Below the pieces are notes generated by a model. It had not been told where the DNA came from. It saw only the letters and a list, made by a program, of their open reading frames with translations, and did no database searches. Position numbers and translations under genes: made by a program. A DNA stretch of 8,951 nucleotides from Bacteroidota bacterium. GTDB taxonomy: Bacteria > Bacteroidota > Bacteroidia > UKL13-3. Location: NCBI GenBank assembly GCA_018883485.1, contig VEQB01000070.1, positions 1 to 8,951 of the forward strand, in the 5' to 3' direction. Below, piece after piece: positions 1-7,309 of this stretch (position 1 is the first letter of the stretch; each line of letters begins with the position of its first letter).

Positions 1-2673
1 GGTGTGCATATTGTAACCGTAAATGATTATTTGGCACGAAGAGATTGCGAATGGAATGCGCCTATTTTTGAATTTCATGGAATTACCGTTGATTGTATAG
101 ATTACCACCAACCCAATTCTCCAGAACGCAGAAAAGCTTACTTAGCAGATATTGCCTATGGAACCAATAACGAGTTTGGCTTTGACTACCTTAGAGATAA
201 TATGGCCAATAGCATTGAAGAATTGGTACAACGCAAACACCATTTTGCTATGGTGGATGAAGTTGACTCGGTTTTAATTGATGACGCTCGTACCCCATTG
301 ATTATCTCTGGGCCTGTTCCAAAAGGTGACGACCAGCAGTTTTATGCCTTGAAGCCAAGAATTGAAAAATTGGTTAATGTTCAAAAAACATACTTAAATA
401 CTGCTCTTGCTGATGCCAAAAGATTAATTGCAGCAGGAAACGATAAAGAAGGCGGATTTAAATTGTTACAAGCACAAAGAGGTTTACCTAAAAATAGTGC
501 CTTGATAAAATTCCTTGGAGAACAAGGTATAAGGCAAGTGCTTACTAAAACAGAGAACTTTTACATGCAAGACCAGCAAAAGGAGATGCATAAAGTAGAT
601 GCCGATTTATATTTTGTTATTGATGAAAAAGTTAATTCGGTAGATCTTACAGAAAAAGGTGTTGAACTAATAACTGCTTCGGGGGAAGATCCGCATTTCT
701 TTATTATTCCAGACGTTGGTTCGGCCATAGCAGAAATAGAAAAAGCTGGATTGAGTGAAGAGGAAACGATTAAAAAGAAAGAGCAACTGATGCTTGACTT
801 TACCATTAAATCTGAGCGCATTCATACTATCAACCAATTGCTTAAGGCATATTGCATGTTTGATAAAGATGTAGAATACATCATTCAAGATAGTAAGGTT
901 AAAATTGTAGATGAACAAACTGGGCGTGTATTAGATGGCCGAAGGTATAGCGACGGTTTGCACCAAGCCATTGAAGCGAAAGAAAATGTAAAAGTAGAAG
1001 CAGCCACCCAAACCTATGCTACTGTTACGTTACAAAACTATTTCCGAATGTACCACAAGTTATGCGGTATGACAGGTACGGCAGTTACGGAGGCCGGTGA
1101 GTTTTGGGAAATTTACAAGTTAGATGTGATTGAAATCCCAACTAACCGAGCCATTTCAAGAAAAGATGAAGAGGATGTTATCTATAAAACTAAGCGCGAA
1201 AAATACAATGCAGTTATAGATGAGATAGTTCGTTTAACAGAGGCAGGCAGACCAATATTAGTAGGTACTACTTCGGTTGAAATAAGTGAGTTATTGAGCA
1301 GAATGTTAACCATGCGCAAAATAAAGCACAACGTTTTGAACGCAAAGCAACACCAACGAGAAGCAGATATTGTTGCAGAAGCAGGTCAGAAAAGTGCCGT
1401 AACCATTGCCACCAATATGGCAGGTAGGGGAACAGACATTAAGCTTGGAGCAGGAGTTAAAGAAGTAGGTGGTTTGGCAATTATTGGCACAGAAAGGCAT
1501 GAAAGTAGACGCGTAGATAGACAGTTACGCGGCCGTGCAGGTAGACAAGGCGACCCAGGTTCATCTAAATTCTATGTTTCTTTAGAAGATGATTTGATGC
1601 GTTTGTTTGGTTCAGAACGAATTGCTGGCATTATGGACCGCTTAGGGATGAAAGAAGGAGAGAATATTGAACATTCTATGATTACCAAAAATATTGAGCG
1701 TGCTCAGAAAAGAGTGGAGCAAAATAACTTTGGTATTCGTAAACGTTTGTTAGAATATGATGATGTAATGAACTCTCAGCGTGAAGTTGTTTATTCGAAG
1801 CGCAGAAATGCCTTACATGGAGATAAGTTATCGCTAGATATAAACAATATGTTAGCCGACACATGTGATGAGCTAGTGGATACGTATAGAGACCAAAAGA
1901 ATTATGCTGAGTTTAAGTTTGAGGTACTTCGCATTTTTGCATATGAAACTAAAATTACGGAAGATACCTTTTTAGGTAGCAAACAAGAACAAGTTTCAGA
2001 TTTATTGTTTGATGAATTGCACCAACATTATATTAAACATAATCATGACATGGCATTGATTGCTTGGCCGGTTATTGAAGACGTTTACAAAAACAGAGGC
2101 AATCAGTTTGAAACTATTGCGGTGCCTGTAAGCGATGGTATTCATAATATGCAGATACCTGTTAACCTAAAAAAGGCCTATGAGACAAATGCAAAAGAGA
2201 TATTTAAAACCTATGAAAAGTTTGCCTCATTGTATGTAATAGACAATGATTGGAAGGAGCATTTGCGCGAAATGGATGAGTTAAAACAATCTTCACAAAA
2301 CGCAGTATTTGAGCAAAAAGATCCTTTACTAATTTACAAGTTAGAATCGTTTAACCTATTTAAAAGCATGGTATCTCGCATTAACAAACAAGTATTGGGA
2401 ATGCTGTTTAAGGCGCATATACCTGTAGATAATAGCACACAGGTTAAGCAGGCAGAGCAACCGCGTAAAACAGATACAAGCAAACTTAAGACATCACGTG
2501 CAGATGATTTAGCGCAAGCGCAACAACAAAATAGAGAAGCTATGCAGCAATCGCATGAGGTTCAAAAACCAGCACAAGTAAAAGGAGTTGTAAAAATTGG
2601 AAGAAACGACCTTTGCCCTTGTGGCAGTGGGAAAAAATATAAAGCTTGTCATGGAAAAGAAGAATTTAATTAA
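1..2673 (+). CDS. secA: Preprotein translocase ATPase SecA (5'-truncated by window edge)
   Basis: SecA is the cytoplasmic motor that drives unfolded preproteins through SecYEG using ATP. The reading frame is open from base 1 (Gly-Val-His-Ile-Val-Thr-Val-Asn-Asp-Tyr), which matches the family just after the Walker A region, so roughly the first 125 or more residues lie outside the window; the GTG at base 4 is an internal Val codon, not a start. Visible motifs: the Walker B-type DEVDS at about nt 256-270, the QTGRVLDGRR segment, MAGRGTDIKL near nt 1417-1446, the motif VI helicase segment QLRGRAGRQGD at nt 1522-1554, the helical scaffold segment around DWKEHLREMDELKQ, and a C-terminal zinc-binding SEC-C tail (Cys codons at 2614, 2620, 2647, His at 2650). 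Compared with E. coli SecA there is an extra segment of roughly 80 residues (about nt 380-600) before the VIDEK motif, as I recall for Bacteroidota SecA. No frameshift or lost motif is seen. Confidence 0.98.
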   Translation, partial: GVHIVTVNDYLARRDCEWNAPIFEFHGITVDCIDYHQPNSPERRKAYLADIAYGTNNEFGFDYLRDNMANSIEELVQRKHHFAMVDEVDSVLIDDARTPLIISGPVPKGDDQQFYALKPRIEKLVNVQKTYLNTALADAKRLIAAGNDKEGGFKLLQAQRGLPKNSALIKFLGEQGIRQVLTKTENFYMQDQQKEMHKVDADLYFVIDEKVNSVDLTEKGVELITASGEDPHFFIIPDVGSAIAEIEKAGLSEEETIKKKEQLMLDFTIKSERIHTINQLLKAYCMFDKDVEYIIQDSKVKIVDEQTGRVLDGRRYSDGLHQAIEAKENVKVEAATQTYATVTLQNYFRMYHKLCGMTGTAVTEAGEFWEIYKLDVIEIPTNRAISRKDEEDVIYKTKREKYNAVIDEIVRLTEAGRPILVGTTSVEISELLSRMLTMRKIKHNVLNAKQHQREADIVAEAGQKSAVTIATNMAGRGTDIKLGAGVKEVGGLAIIGTERHESRRVDRQLRGRAGRQGDPGSSKFYVSLEDDLMRLFGSERIAGIMDRLGMKEGENIEHSMITKNIERAQKRVEQNNFGIRKRLLEYDDVMNSQREVVYSKRRNALHGDKLSLDINNMLADTCDELVDTYRDQKNYAEFKFEVLRIFAYETKITEDTFLGSKQEQVSDLLFDELHQHYIKHNHDMALIAWPVIEDVYKNRGNQFETIAVPVSDGIHNMQIPVNLKKAYETNAKEIFKTYEKFASLYVIDNDWKEHLREMDELKQSSQNAVFEQKDPLLIYKLESFNLFKSMVSRINKQVLGMLFKAHIPVDNSTQVKQAEQPRKTDTSKLKTSRADDLAQAQQQNREAMQQSHEVQKPAQVKGVVKIGRNDLCPCGSGKKYKACHGKEEFN

Positions 2674-2680
2674 TTAAATT
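2663..2680. repeat. 18-nt perfect AT-only palindrome at the secA stop codon
   Basis: Bases 2663-2680 read identically on both strands, AATTTAATT followed by its reverse complement, and cover the last secA codons, the stop and most of the 10-nt gap to deoC. As RNA it would form only a weak A-U helix with no natural loop, and there is no U-tract after it, so it is not a convincing terminator. In AT-rich DNA such a palindrome can arise by chance. It could alternatively be a protein-binding or promoter-related site, but nothing supports that. Confidence 0.35.
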
Positions 2681-2683
2681 ATA

Positions 2684-3358
2684 ATGAACCTAGCCCCTTA
2701 CATAGAACATACTAACTTAAAGGCAGATTGTACTGCCGATGACATTACCCGTTTATGCGAAGAGGCGGTAACTCATGGCTTTTATGGCGTTTGCATCCCC
2801 CCTTACCATGTGCAATTGGCCAAGAAAGTAATCAAAAAAAATGATGTTAAAATCATTACAGTAATAGGCTTTCCTTTTGGCTATGGCACTGTAAGCAGCA
2901 AAGTAGAAGAGACTAAAAAAGCAATTAACTCTGGTGCGCATGAGGTTGATATGGTTATTAATATAGCAGCCTTTAAAAGTGGAGATATTGCAACGGTTCA
3001 AAACGATGTGCAGAGTGTGGTAACCGCTTGTCATTTGCAAAATAAAAAGACCAAAGTAATTATTGAAACGGCCTACATGAATAGTGATGAGATAAAACTG
3101 TTATGTAAAATCTGTGCAGATTGTGAAACAGATTATGTAAAAACAAGTACAGGATTTGCATCAGAAGGAGCCACAGTGGAAGCGGTAAAACTTATGCGCA
3201 AATTCTTACCTGCAAAAACAAAAATTAAAGCGGCTGGTGGCATAAAAAATCGTAAAATGGCAGAAGCTCTAATTGCTGCTGGAGCTAATAAAATAGGCTG
3301 TTCTGCCAGCATAGCTATTATTACTGAAGATACCTTATTGGAGGAAAAAGAAAAATGA
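2684..3358 (+). CDS. deoC: Deoxyribose-phosphate aldolase
   Basis: DeoC is a cytoplasmic class I aldolase that splits 2-deoxyribose 5-phosphate into glyceraldehyde 3-phosphate and acetaldehyde, the last step of deoxynucleoside catabolism. The 224-residue product has the usual length for the short bacterial form. The Schiff-base lysine is K153 in DYVKTSTGF, the partner lysine is K182 in IKAAGGI, and the catalytic Asp is D89 in HEVDMVIN, corresponding to K167, K201 and D102 of E. coli DeoC. The phosphate-binding loop near the C-terminus reads IGCSAS, slightly unlike the common GTSS/GASS forms. The ATG is the earliest possible because an in-frame TAA lies at 2675-2677. It starts 10 nt after secA and overlaps the next gene by 4 nt (ATGA), suggesting translational coupling. 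None of the usual nucleoside-catabolism partners (phosphorylase, phosphopentomutase) are nearby. Confidence 0.96.
   Translation: MNLAPYIEHTNLKADCTADDITRLCEEAVTHGFYGVCIPPYHVQLAKKVIKKNDVKIITVIGFPFGYGTVSSKVEETKKAINSGAHEVDMVINIAAFKSGDIATVQNDVQSVVTACHLQNKKTKVIIETAYMNSDEIKLLCKICADCETDYVKTSTGFASEGATVEAVKLMRKFLPAKTKIKAAGGIKNRKMAEALIAAGANKIGCSASIAIITEDTLLEEKEK
3340..3344 (+). promoter_or_regulatory. Possible Shine-Dalgarno-like GGAGG before the SPOR gene
   Basis: GGAGG lies inside the end of deoC, 10 nt before the ATG at 3355. It is worth noting because the other gene starts in this window generally lack such a motif, as is usual in Bacteroidota, where the anti-Shine-Dalgarno is little used. It also simply encodes Leu-Glu-Glu codons of DeoC, so it may be coincidental. 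Confidence 0.3.
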
Positions 3359-3741
3359 GACACCTACTATTCTTTGGTTTGATGCTGCTGCTTAGCCAAA
3401 TTGCTTTAGCGCAGAATGAAAAGAATATTAGCACGCCTATTACCTTAGATTCCTTAGTTTATAAAAACATTCAAAAACATAAAGCCGAACAAACGCTAGA
3501 TGGCTTTAGAGTGCAACTTTTTTCAAGTGCTGATAGAAATTCGGTCAATGCCTTACGCACTAAATTTAAAACAGAATACCCAGAAGTACCTGCTTACCTC
3601 ATTTACCAACAACCGTATTTTAAGTTACGTGTTGGCGACTTTAGAAATCAAATAGAAGCACAACTTTTCTACCTCGAACTTCAAAAAAATTATGGGCAAT
3701 TATTAATTGTGCCAGATAAAATAAACTTACCAACTTTATAA
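3355..3741 (+). CDS. Small exported SPOR-domain protein
   Basis: The 128-residue product begins with a classic signal peptide: a basic start, a hydrophobic core rich in Leu and Phe, and a likely signal peptidase I cut after ALA at residue 19 (ALA|QNE). A short linker follows, then a SPOR domain at about residues 50-122, recognisable by GFRVQLFSS, the PAYLIYQQPYFKLRVGDF segment and the LLIVPDKI ending. SPOR domains bind peptidoglycan stripped of stem peptides, typically at division sites, so the mature protein probably sits in the periplasm. There is no transmembrane anchor or lipobox, so it is a free periplasmic SPOR protein with almost nothing besides the domain. Its start codon overlaps the deoC stop (ATGA) and its stop lies one base before the next gene. 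Its precise role is not known to me. Confidence 0.88.
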   Translation: MRHLLFFGLMLLLSQIALAQNEKNISTPITLDSLVYKNIQKHKAEQTLDGFRVQLFSSADRNSVNALRTKFKTEYPEVPAYLIYQQPYFKLRVGDFRNQIEAQLFYLELQKNYGQLLIVPDKINLPTL

Positions 3742-3742
3742 T

Positions 3743-4753
3743 ATGAAATTAGTAACCTACACCCATCAAAACAACACCCAACTTGGGATGTATTTAGAAG
3801 GAAAAATATGGCCAGTAAAGTCTTTAGATGTAAGTCTTCCCAATAACATGCGCGAGTTTTTAGAAGGAGGAGATGCTATGATGGAGAAAGCCAAGAAAAT
3901 TTATGAGGGGCTTAAAGGAAACCAAAGTGCTACTACTCCCATTTTTGAAAGTGAAGTAAAACTTGAGGCTCCGGTTCCAAATCCTACTTCGTGCAGAGAT
4001 GGTTATGCCTTTAGACAGCATGTTGCGGCTGCAAGAAGAAATAGAGGTGTTCCTATGATTCCAGAGTTTGACCAATACCCAATTTTTTATTTTACCAACC
4101 ACAACGCAGTACAAGGCCCTGGAGAAATATGGTGCATGCCAGACCACTTTCAAAAATTAGATTTTGAATTGGAGGCCGCCATAGTGATTGGAAAAAAAGG
4201 AAGAAATATAAAAGCATCTGAAGCTGATGCATACATTGCTGGGTATATGATTATGAATGATATGAGTGCCCGCACCTTGCAAATGGAAGAAATGCTACTC
4301 AATCTTGGACCAGCAAAAGGAAAAGACTTTTCTACGGTTATTGGCCCTTATTTTGTAACTCCAGATGAACTAGCACCTTACGCAATTGCAGCAAAAACAG
4401 GTCATACCGGCAACAGCTTTAACCTAAACATGAAATGCTGGGTAAACGGCGTTTTGGTAAGTGAGGGAAGTGTAGGTGATATGGATTGGACTTTTGCAGA
4501 AATAGTAGAACGCTGCGCTTATGGTGTTGATATCCTTCCTGGCGATGTAATAGGATCGGGAACAGTTGGCACAGGCTGTTTCTTAGAATTAAATGGCACT
4601 GGCTTGTTAAACGACCCTAACTTTAAACCACAATGGCTGCAAGATGGAGATGTGGTAGAAATGGAAATTACAGGTTTAGGAAGATTGAGTAATACAATTA
4701 GAAAAGAGCCAACAGATTTTAGTTTGCTTACTATTAAGCATCCTGCTAGTTAA
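3743..4753 (+). CDS. Fumarylacetoacetate hydrolase-family protein
   Basis: The 336-residue product belongs to the FAH superfamily of Mg/Ca-dependent enzymes that cleave or hydrate beta-diketo or 2-oxo acid substrates. An N-terminal domain of about 80 residues precedes the catalytic domain. The segment DGYAFRQH carries D86 and H93, with the same spacing as Asp126 and the catalytic His133 of mammalian FAH. Metal ligands are E142 and E144 in DFELEAAI and D173 in NDMSARTLQ. K194-D195 (AKGKDFS) and the GSGTVGTGCFLEL loop at 272-283 also fit the family. It is shorter than true eukaryotic FAH (about 420 residues), but retention of the His suggests a C-C hydrolase rather than a simple hydratase; that is inference. 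No homogentisate or aromatic-catabolism genes are adjacent, so the substrate cannot be assigned. It starts 1 nt after the SPOR gene. Confidence 0.92.
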   Translation: MKLVTYTHQNNTQLGMYLEGKIWPVKSLDVSLPNNMREFLEGGDAMMEKAKKIYEGLKGNQSATTPIFESEVKLEAPVPNPTSCRDGYAFRQHVAAARRNRGVPMIPEFDQYPIFYFTNHNAVQGPGEIWCMPDHFQKLDFELEAAIVIGKKGRNIKASEADAYIAGYMIMNDMSARTLQMEEMLLNLGPAKGKDFSTVIGPYFVTPDELAPYAIAAKTGHTGNSFNLNMKCWVNGVLVSEGSVGDMDWTFAEIVERCAYGVDILPGDVIGSGTVGTGCFLELNGTGLLNDPNFKPQWLQDGDVVEMEITGLGRLSNTIRKEPTDFSLLTIKHPAS

Positions 4754-4762
4754 GTACAATCC

Positions 4763-5458
4763 ATGAAAAATAGATCCTATGAGGCAGAGTTATTGGATGC
4801 TGATAACATTCCTCAAAAAGATTTATATTTAAACCTTAAAGAGTTAAATAATATCAATACCCTTCTGGGGGGCCATAATATTACCCTAAAAGGAATTGCC
4901 GCATTTAATTTAAAACTCAACAAAACTTACCACCTTTTAGATATTGGTTGCGGTGGTGGCGATAATTTACGGGTTATTGCTGATTGGGGTAGACGCAAAG
5001 GATTGCAATTGCAACTCACTGGTGTTGATTTAAAAACAGATTGCATTAATTATGCAAAAGAACATTGCAAAGCCTATCCAGAGATTCATTTTATATGTTC
5101 GGATTACAAAGACTTGTTGAATCAAAACACCACCTACGACATCATCTTTACTGCATTGTTTTGTCATCATTTTAAAGAAGAAGATTTAAGCATTTTGTTT
5201 CGTTATAAGCAGCAACATGCTAATTTAGGTTTCTTCATTAATGATTTACATAGACATCCTTTAGCTTATTATAGTATAAAGTTTCTTACTGCTCTATTCT
5301 CTAAAAGTTATTTGGTAAAAAACGATGCTGGCCTTTCTGTAAAAAGAGGTTTTAGTAAAACAGAATTACTCCAATTGTTAAAAACATTTACTAACCTTGA
5401 AGTTAAATGGATGTGGGCTTTTCGTTGGCTAGTGATAGTGAGAAATAATGGGAGTTGA
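4763..5458 (+). CDS. Class I SAM-dependent methyltransferase
   Basis: The 231-residue product has a Rossmann-type methyltransferase fold. Motif I is LLDIGCGGGDNLR at residues 58-70 (SAM glycine loop), the acidic end of beta-2 is D89 in TGVDL, and the beta-4 segment is YDIIFTALFCHHF at 125-137. The region FFINDLHRHPLAYYSIK at about 157-173 is distinctive. There is no signal peptide; the protein is cytoplasmic. An in-frame TAA at 4751-4753 (the stop of the preceding gene) makes 4763 the earliest ATG. Its end overlaps the next gene, an FAD oxidoreductase, by 11 nt, which strongly suggests they are co-translated and act in one pathway. From memory, this methyltransferase/oxidoreductase pair sits beside a type III polyketide synthase in many Bacteroidota; no such synthase is in this window. 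The substrate is unknown, and a ubiquinone-type or O-methyltransferase role cannot be distinguished. Confidence 0.9.
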   Translation: MKNRSYEAELLDADNIPQKDLYLNLKELNNINTLLGGHNITLKGIAAFNLKLNKTYHLLDIGCGGGDNLRVIADWGRRKGLQLQLTGVDLKTDCINYAKEHCKAYPEIHFICSDYKDLLNQNTTYDIIFTALFCHHFKEEDLSILFRYKQQHANLGFFINDLHRHPLAYYSIKFLTALFSKSYLVKNDAGLSVKRGFSKTELLQLLKTFTNLEVKWMWAFRWLVIVRNNGS

Positions 5459-6581
5459 ACCAACACATTTTGAGGTAGCCATTGTTGGCGGTGGGCTTGC
5501 AGGTTTAACCCTGTCTATCCAATTGGCTAAACAAGGAAGAAAAGTTATCCTTTTAGAAAAGGAAGCCTATCCTTACCATAAAGTATGCGGCGAATACATA
5601 GCCATGGAAAGTTGGGGATATTTAGAAAGCTGTAATATTCCGCTAAGCACCTTAAACCTACCCCAGATTCGCACTCTGCAATTGAGTTCGCCCAATGGAA
5701 ATTATCTTACACATACATTAAATCCTGGAGGCTTTGGCATTTCTCGTTTTACTTTAGATTATTTGTTAGCCACAGAAGCAAAAAAAATGGGTGTGGTACT
5801 TTTAGAGCATTGTAAAGTTGATGAAGTACTTTTTAAGGATGGACATTTTTGGTTAGAAAGTAAAGCTGGAAAATTTACAGCAGATTTTGCCTTTGGTGCC
5901 TACGGCAAAAGGAGCAATTTAGACCTTAAACTAAAAAGAAAATATACCTTAACCAAGCAAAGAGGTGCCAACAATTATATTGGTGTTAAATACCATATTC
6001 AGATTAAACATGCAGAAGACCTCATTGCACTGCATAATTTTGAAGATGGCTATTGCGGTATTTCAAAAGTAGATTTAGACCGTTATTGCCTTTGTTACCT
6101 AACCACGGCTGCAAATCTTAAAGCCAATGAGAATTCTATTTCTATAATGGAGCAAAGAGTTTTGCATCAAAATCCTCATTTAAAGAGAATATGGCATGAG
6201 GCAAACTTTTTATACAAAGAGCCACTTACTATTTCTCAAATTCGGTTTGAACCAAGAACACAAATAGAAAATCATATTGTATTGTTGGGTGATGCAGCTG
6301 GGCTTATTACTCCATTGTGCGGCAATGGCATGAGCATGGCTATGCATGCTGCTAAGCTAGTAGCAGAATTACTTCCAGACCACCCAAAAGATAGGGCAAT
6401 GTTTGAGAAGGAATATCAGAAAGCTTGGCAACAAACCTTTGGTATTAGAATTAAAGCTGGGAGAACTTTTCAGTCTTTGTTTGGTTCAAGCCGAGTTACA
6501 AACACTGTAATTGCCACCTTAAAAACATTTCCCCCTCTCCTTAAACCGCTTATCTCCCTTACACACGGCAATAAATTTTAA
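5448..6581 (+). CDS. FAD-dependent oxidoreductase (geranylgeranyl reductase / monooxygenase type)
   Basis: The 377-residue product is a soluble flavoprotein of the group that includes geranylgeranyl reductases and FAD-binding monooxygenases. The N-terminal dinucleotide-binding fold is AIVGGGLAGLTLSIQLAKQG (11-30), ending in the acidic E37 of LLEKE. A KVCGEY motif follows at 45-50, resembling the CGE motif of geranylgeranyl reductase-like and halogenase-like enzymes, and the second FAD motif is GDAAGLITPLCGNGMSMA at 281-298. These support FAD binding through the ADP and pyrophosphate groups. It lacks an obvious separate NAD(P)H-binding domain. An in-frame TGA at 5439-5441 makes the ATG at 5448 the earliest; it overlaps the methyltransferase by 11 nt. 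With that partner it likely tailors a lipid- or polyketide-like molecule by hydroxylation or reduction. The exact reaction is inference. Confidence 0.9.
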   Translation: MGVEPTHFEVAIVGGGLAGLTLSIQLAKQGRKVILLEKEAYPYHKVCGEYIAMESWGYLESCNIPLSTLNLPQIRTLQLSSPNGNYLTHTLNPGGFGISRFTLDYLLATEAKKMGVVLLEHCKVDEVLFKDGHFWLESKAGKFTADFAFGAYGKRSNLDLKLKRKYTLTKQRGANNYIGVKYHIQIKHAEDLIALHNFEDGYCGISKVDLDRYCLCYLTTAANLKANENSISIMEQRVLHQNPHLKRIWHEANFLYKEPLTISQIRFEPRTQIENHIVLLGDAAGLITPLCGNGMSMAMHAAKLVAELLPDHPKDRAMFEKEYQKAWQQTFGIRIKAGRTFQSLFGSSRVTNTVIATLKTFPPLLKPLISLTHGNKF

Positions 6582-6611
6582 ACAATTACGCTTGCCCTTT
6601 GTTAAAGTAGC

Positions 6612-7304
6612 ATGAACACATATTTAATAATTGGGAGTGGTGGCATTGGTTCAACCTTAGCACAAGAGTTGGTAAACTTAGGTAACCATGTGCACTTGTG
6701 TAGCAGAAGCGGTAATTTAACTTCTGAGGGTAATTTAGTAGTGCATACTATTGGAGATATTGCCTTAGAAGAAACCCTTTTACCTACTATAGAAACGCCC
6801 TTAAAGGGACTCATTTATTGCCCTGGCACCATTAACTTAAGGCCATTTAAGGCATTTAAACAAGCTGAGTTTATGCATGATTTGCAGGTAAATTACTTGG
6901 GAGCCATCCGCGCTACTCAAAAATATTTACCCAATTTATTGCAACAAGAAGGTGCATCTATAACACTGTTTAGCACGGTAGCTGTGCAAAAAGGAATGCC
7001 ATTTCATGCAAGTATTGCTGGAGCTAAAGGAGCAGTAGAAGGATTAACCAAAAGCTTAGCGGCAGAATTTGCGCCTAAGATTAGGGTAAATGCCATTGCA
7101 CCTTCTTTAACACAAACCCCATTAGCTGACAAACTTCTTAACGCAGAAGCTAAAATAATAGCGGCAGGAGATAGACACCCATTAAAGAAAATTGGGCAGG
7201 CCAAAAATATTACTAGTGCAGTGCATTATTTGCTGCAAAACGATTGGGTTACAGGACAAATTTTAGCGGTTGACGGGGGCATGTCGACACTAAGTAATGG
7301 ATAA
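6612..7304 (+). CDS. Atypical SDR-family protein lacking catalytic Ser and Tyr
   Basis: The 230-residue product has an SDR Rossmann fold: nucleotide-binding loop GSGGIGS at 8-14, QVNYLGAIRATQ at 92-103 with the conserved Asn N94, the VNAIAPSLTQTPLA segment at 159-172, and the typical ending GQILAVDGG at 215-223. The catalytic region differs from classical members. Aligning the conserved K139 (AKGAVEGL), the Tyr of the YxxxK motif is replaced by I135, and the Ser 13 residues earlier is T122 (FSTVAV). The NNAG-type motif is also replaced by YCPGT (69-73). Asn and Lys of the tetrad remain. It may bind NAD(P)(H) without classical alcohol dehydrogenase chemistry, or use another residue such as H132. 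The ATG is the earliest after an in-frame TAA at 6603-6605. The flavin reductase gene starts only 5 nt downstream, suggesting a joint role. Confidence 0.9.
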   Translation: MNTYLIIGSGGIGSTLAQELVNLGNHVHLCSRSGNLTSEGNLVVHTIGDIALEETLLPTIETPLKGLIYCPGTINLRPFKAFKQAEFMHDLQVNYLGAIRATQKYLPNLLQQEGASITLFSTVAVQKGMPFHASIAGAKGAVEGLTKSLAAEFAPKIRVNAIAPSLTQTPLADKLLNAEAKIIAAGDRHPLKKIGQAKNITSAVHYLLQNDWVTGQILAVDGGMSTLSNG

Positions 7305-7309
7305 CTAAG

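Noticed and set aside
4..6. GTG at base 4 as a start codon for SecA
   Set aside because: The frame is open from base 1 and the Gly-Val-His sequence is the conserved interior of SecA; the gene begins upstream of the window.
380..600. Extra segment in SecA that looks like an unusual insertion
   Set aside because: Compared with E. coli it is an insertion, but as I recall this is a regular feature of Bacteroidota SecA, so not a new find. The frame is intact through it.
561..918. Two overlapping minus-strand open frames of 83-86 codons
   Set aside because: They lie fully inside the well-conserved secA coding region, match no family I recognise, and one has the low-complexity Phe/Cys-rich composition typical of an antisense shadow.
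2753..3363. Minus-strand open frames of 95 and 76 codons
   Set aside because: Antisense to deoC, whose catalytic motifs fix the coding strand.
3860..4153. Minus-strand open frame of 97 codons
   Set aside because: Antisense to the conserved FAH-family gene, including its D86/H93 segment; no recognisable domain.
6582..6611. Possible promoter in the gap before the SDR gene (contains a TTTG)
   Set aside because: Only one half of the Bacteroidota promoter pattern is seen, with no TANNTTTG at the right distance.
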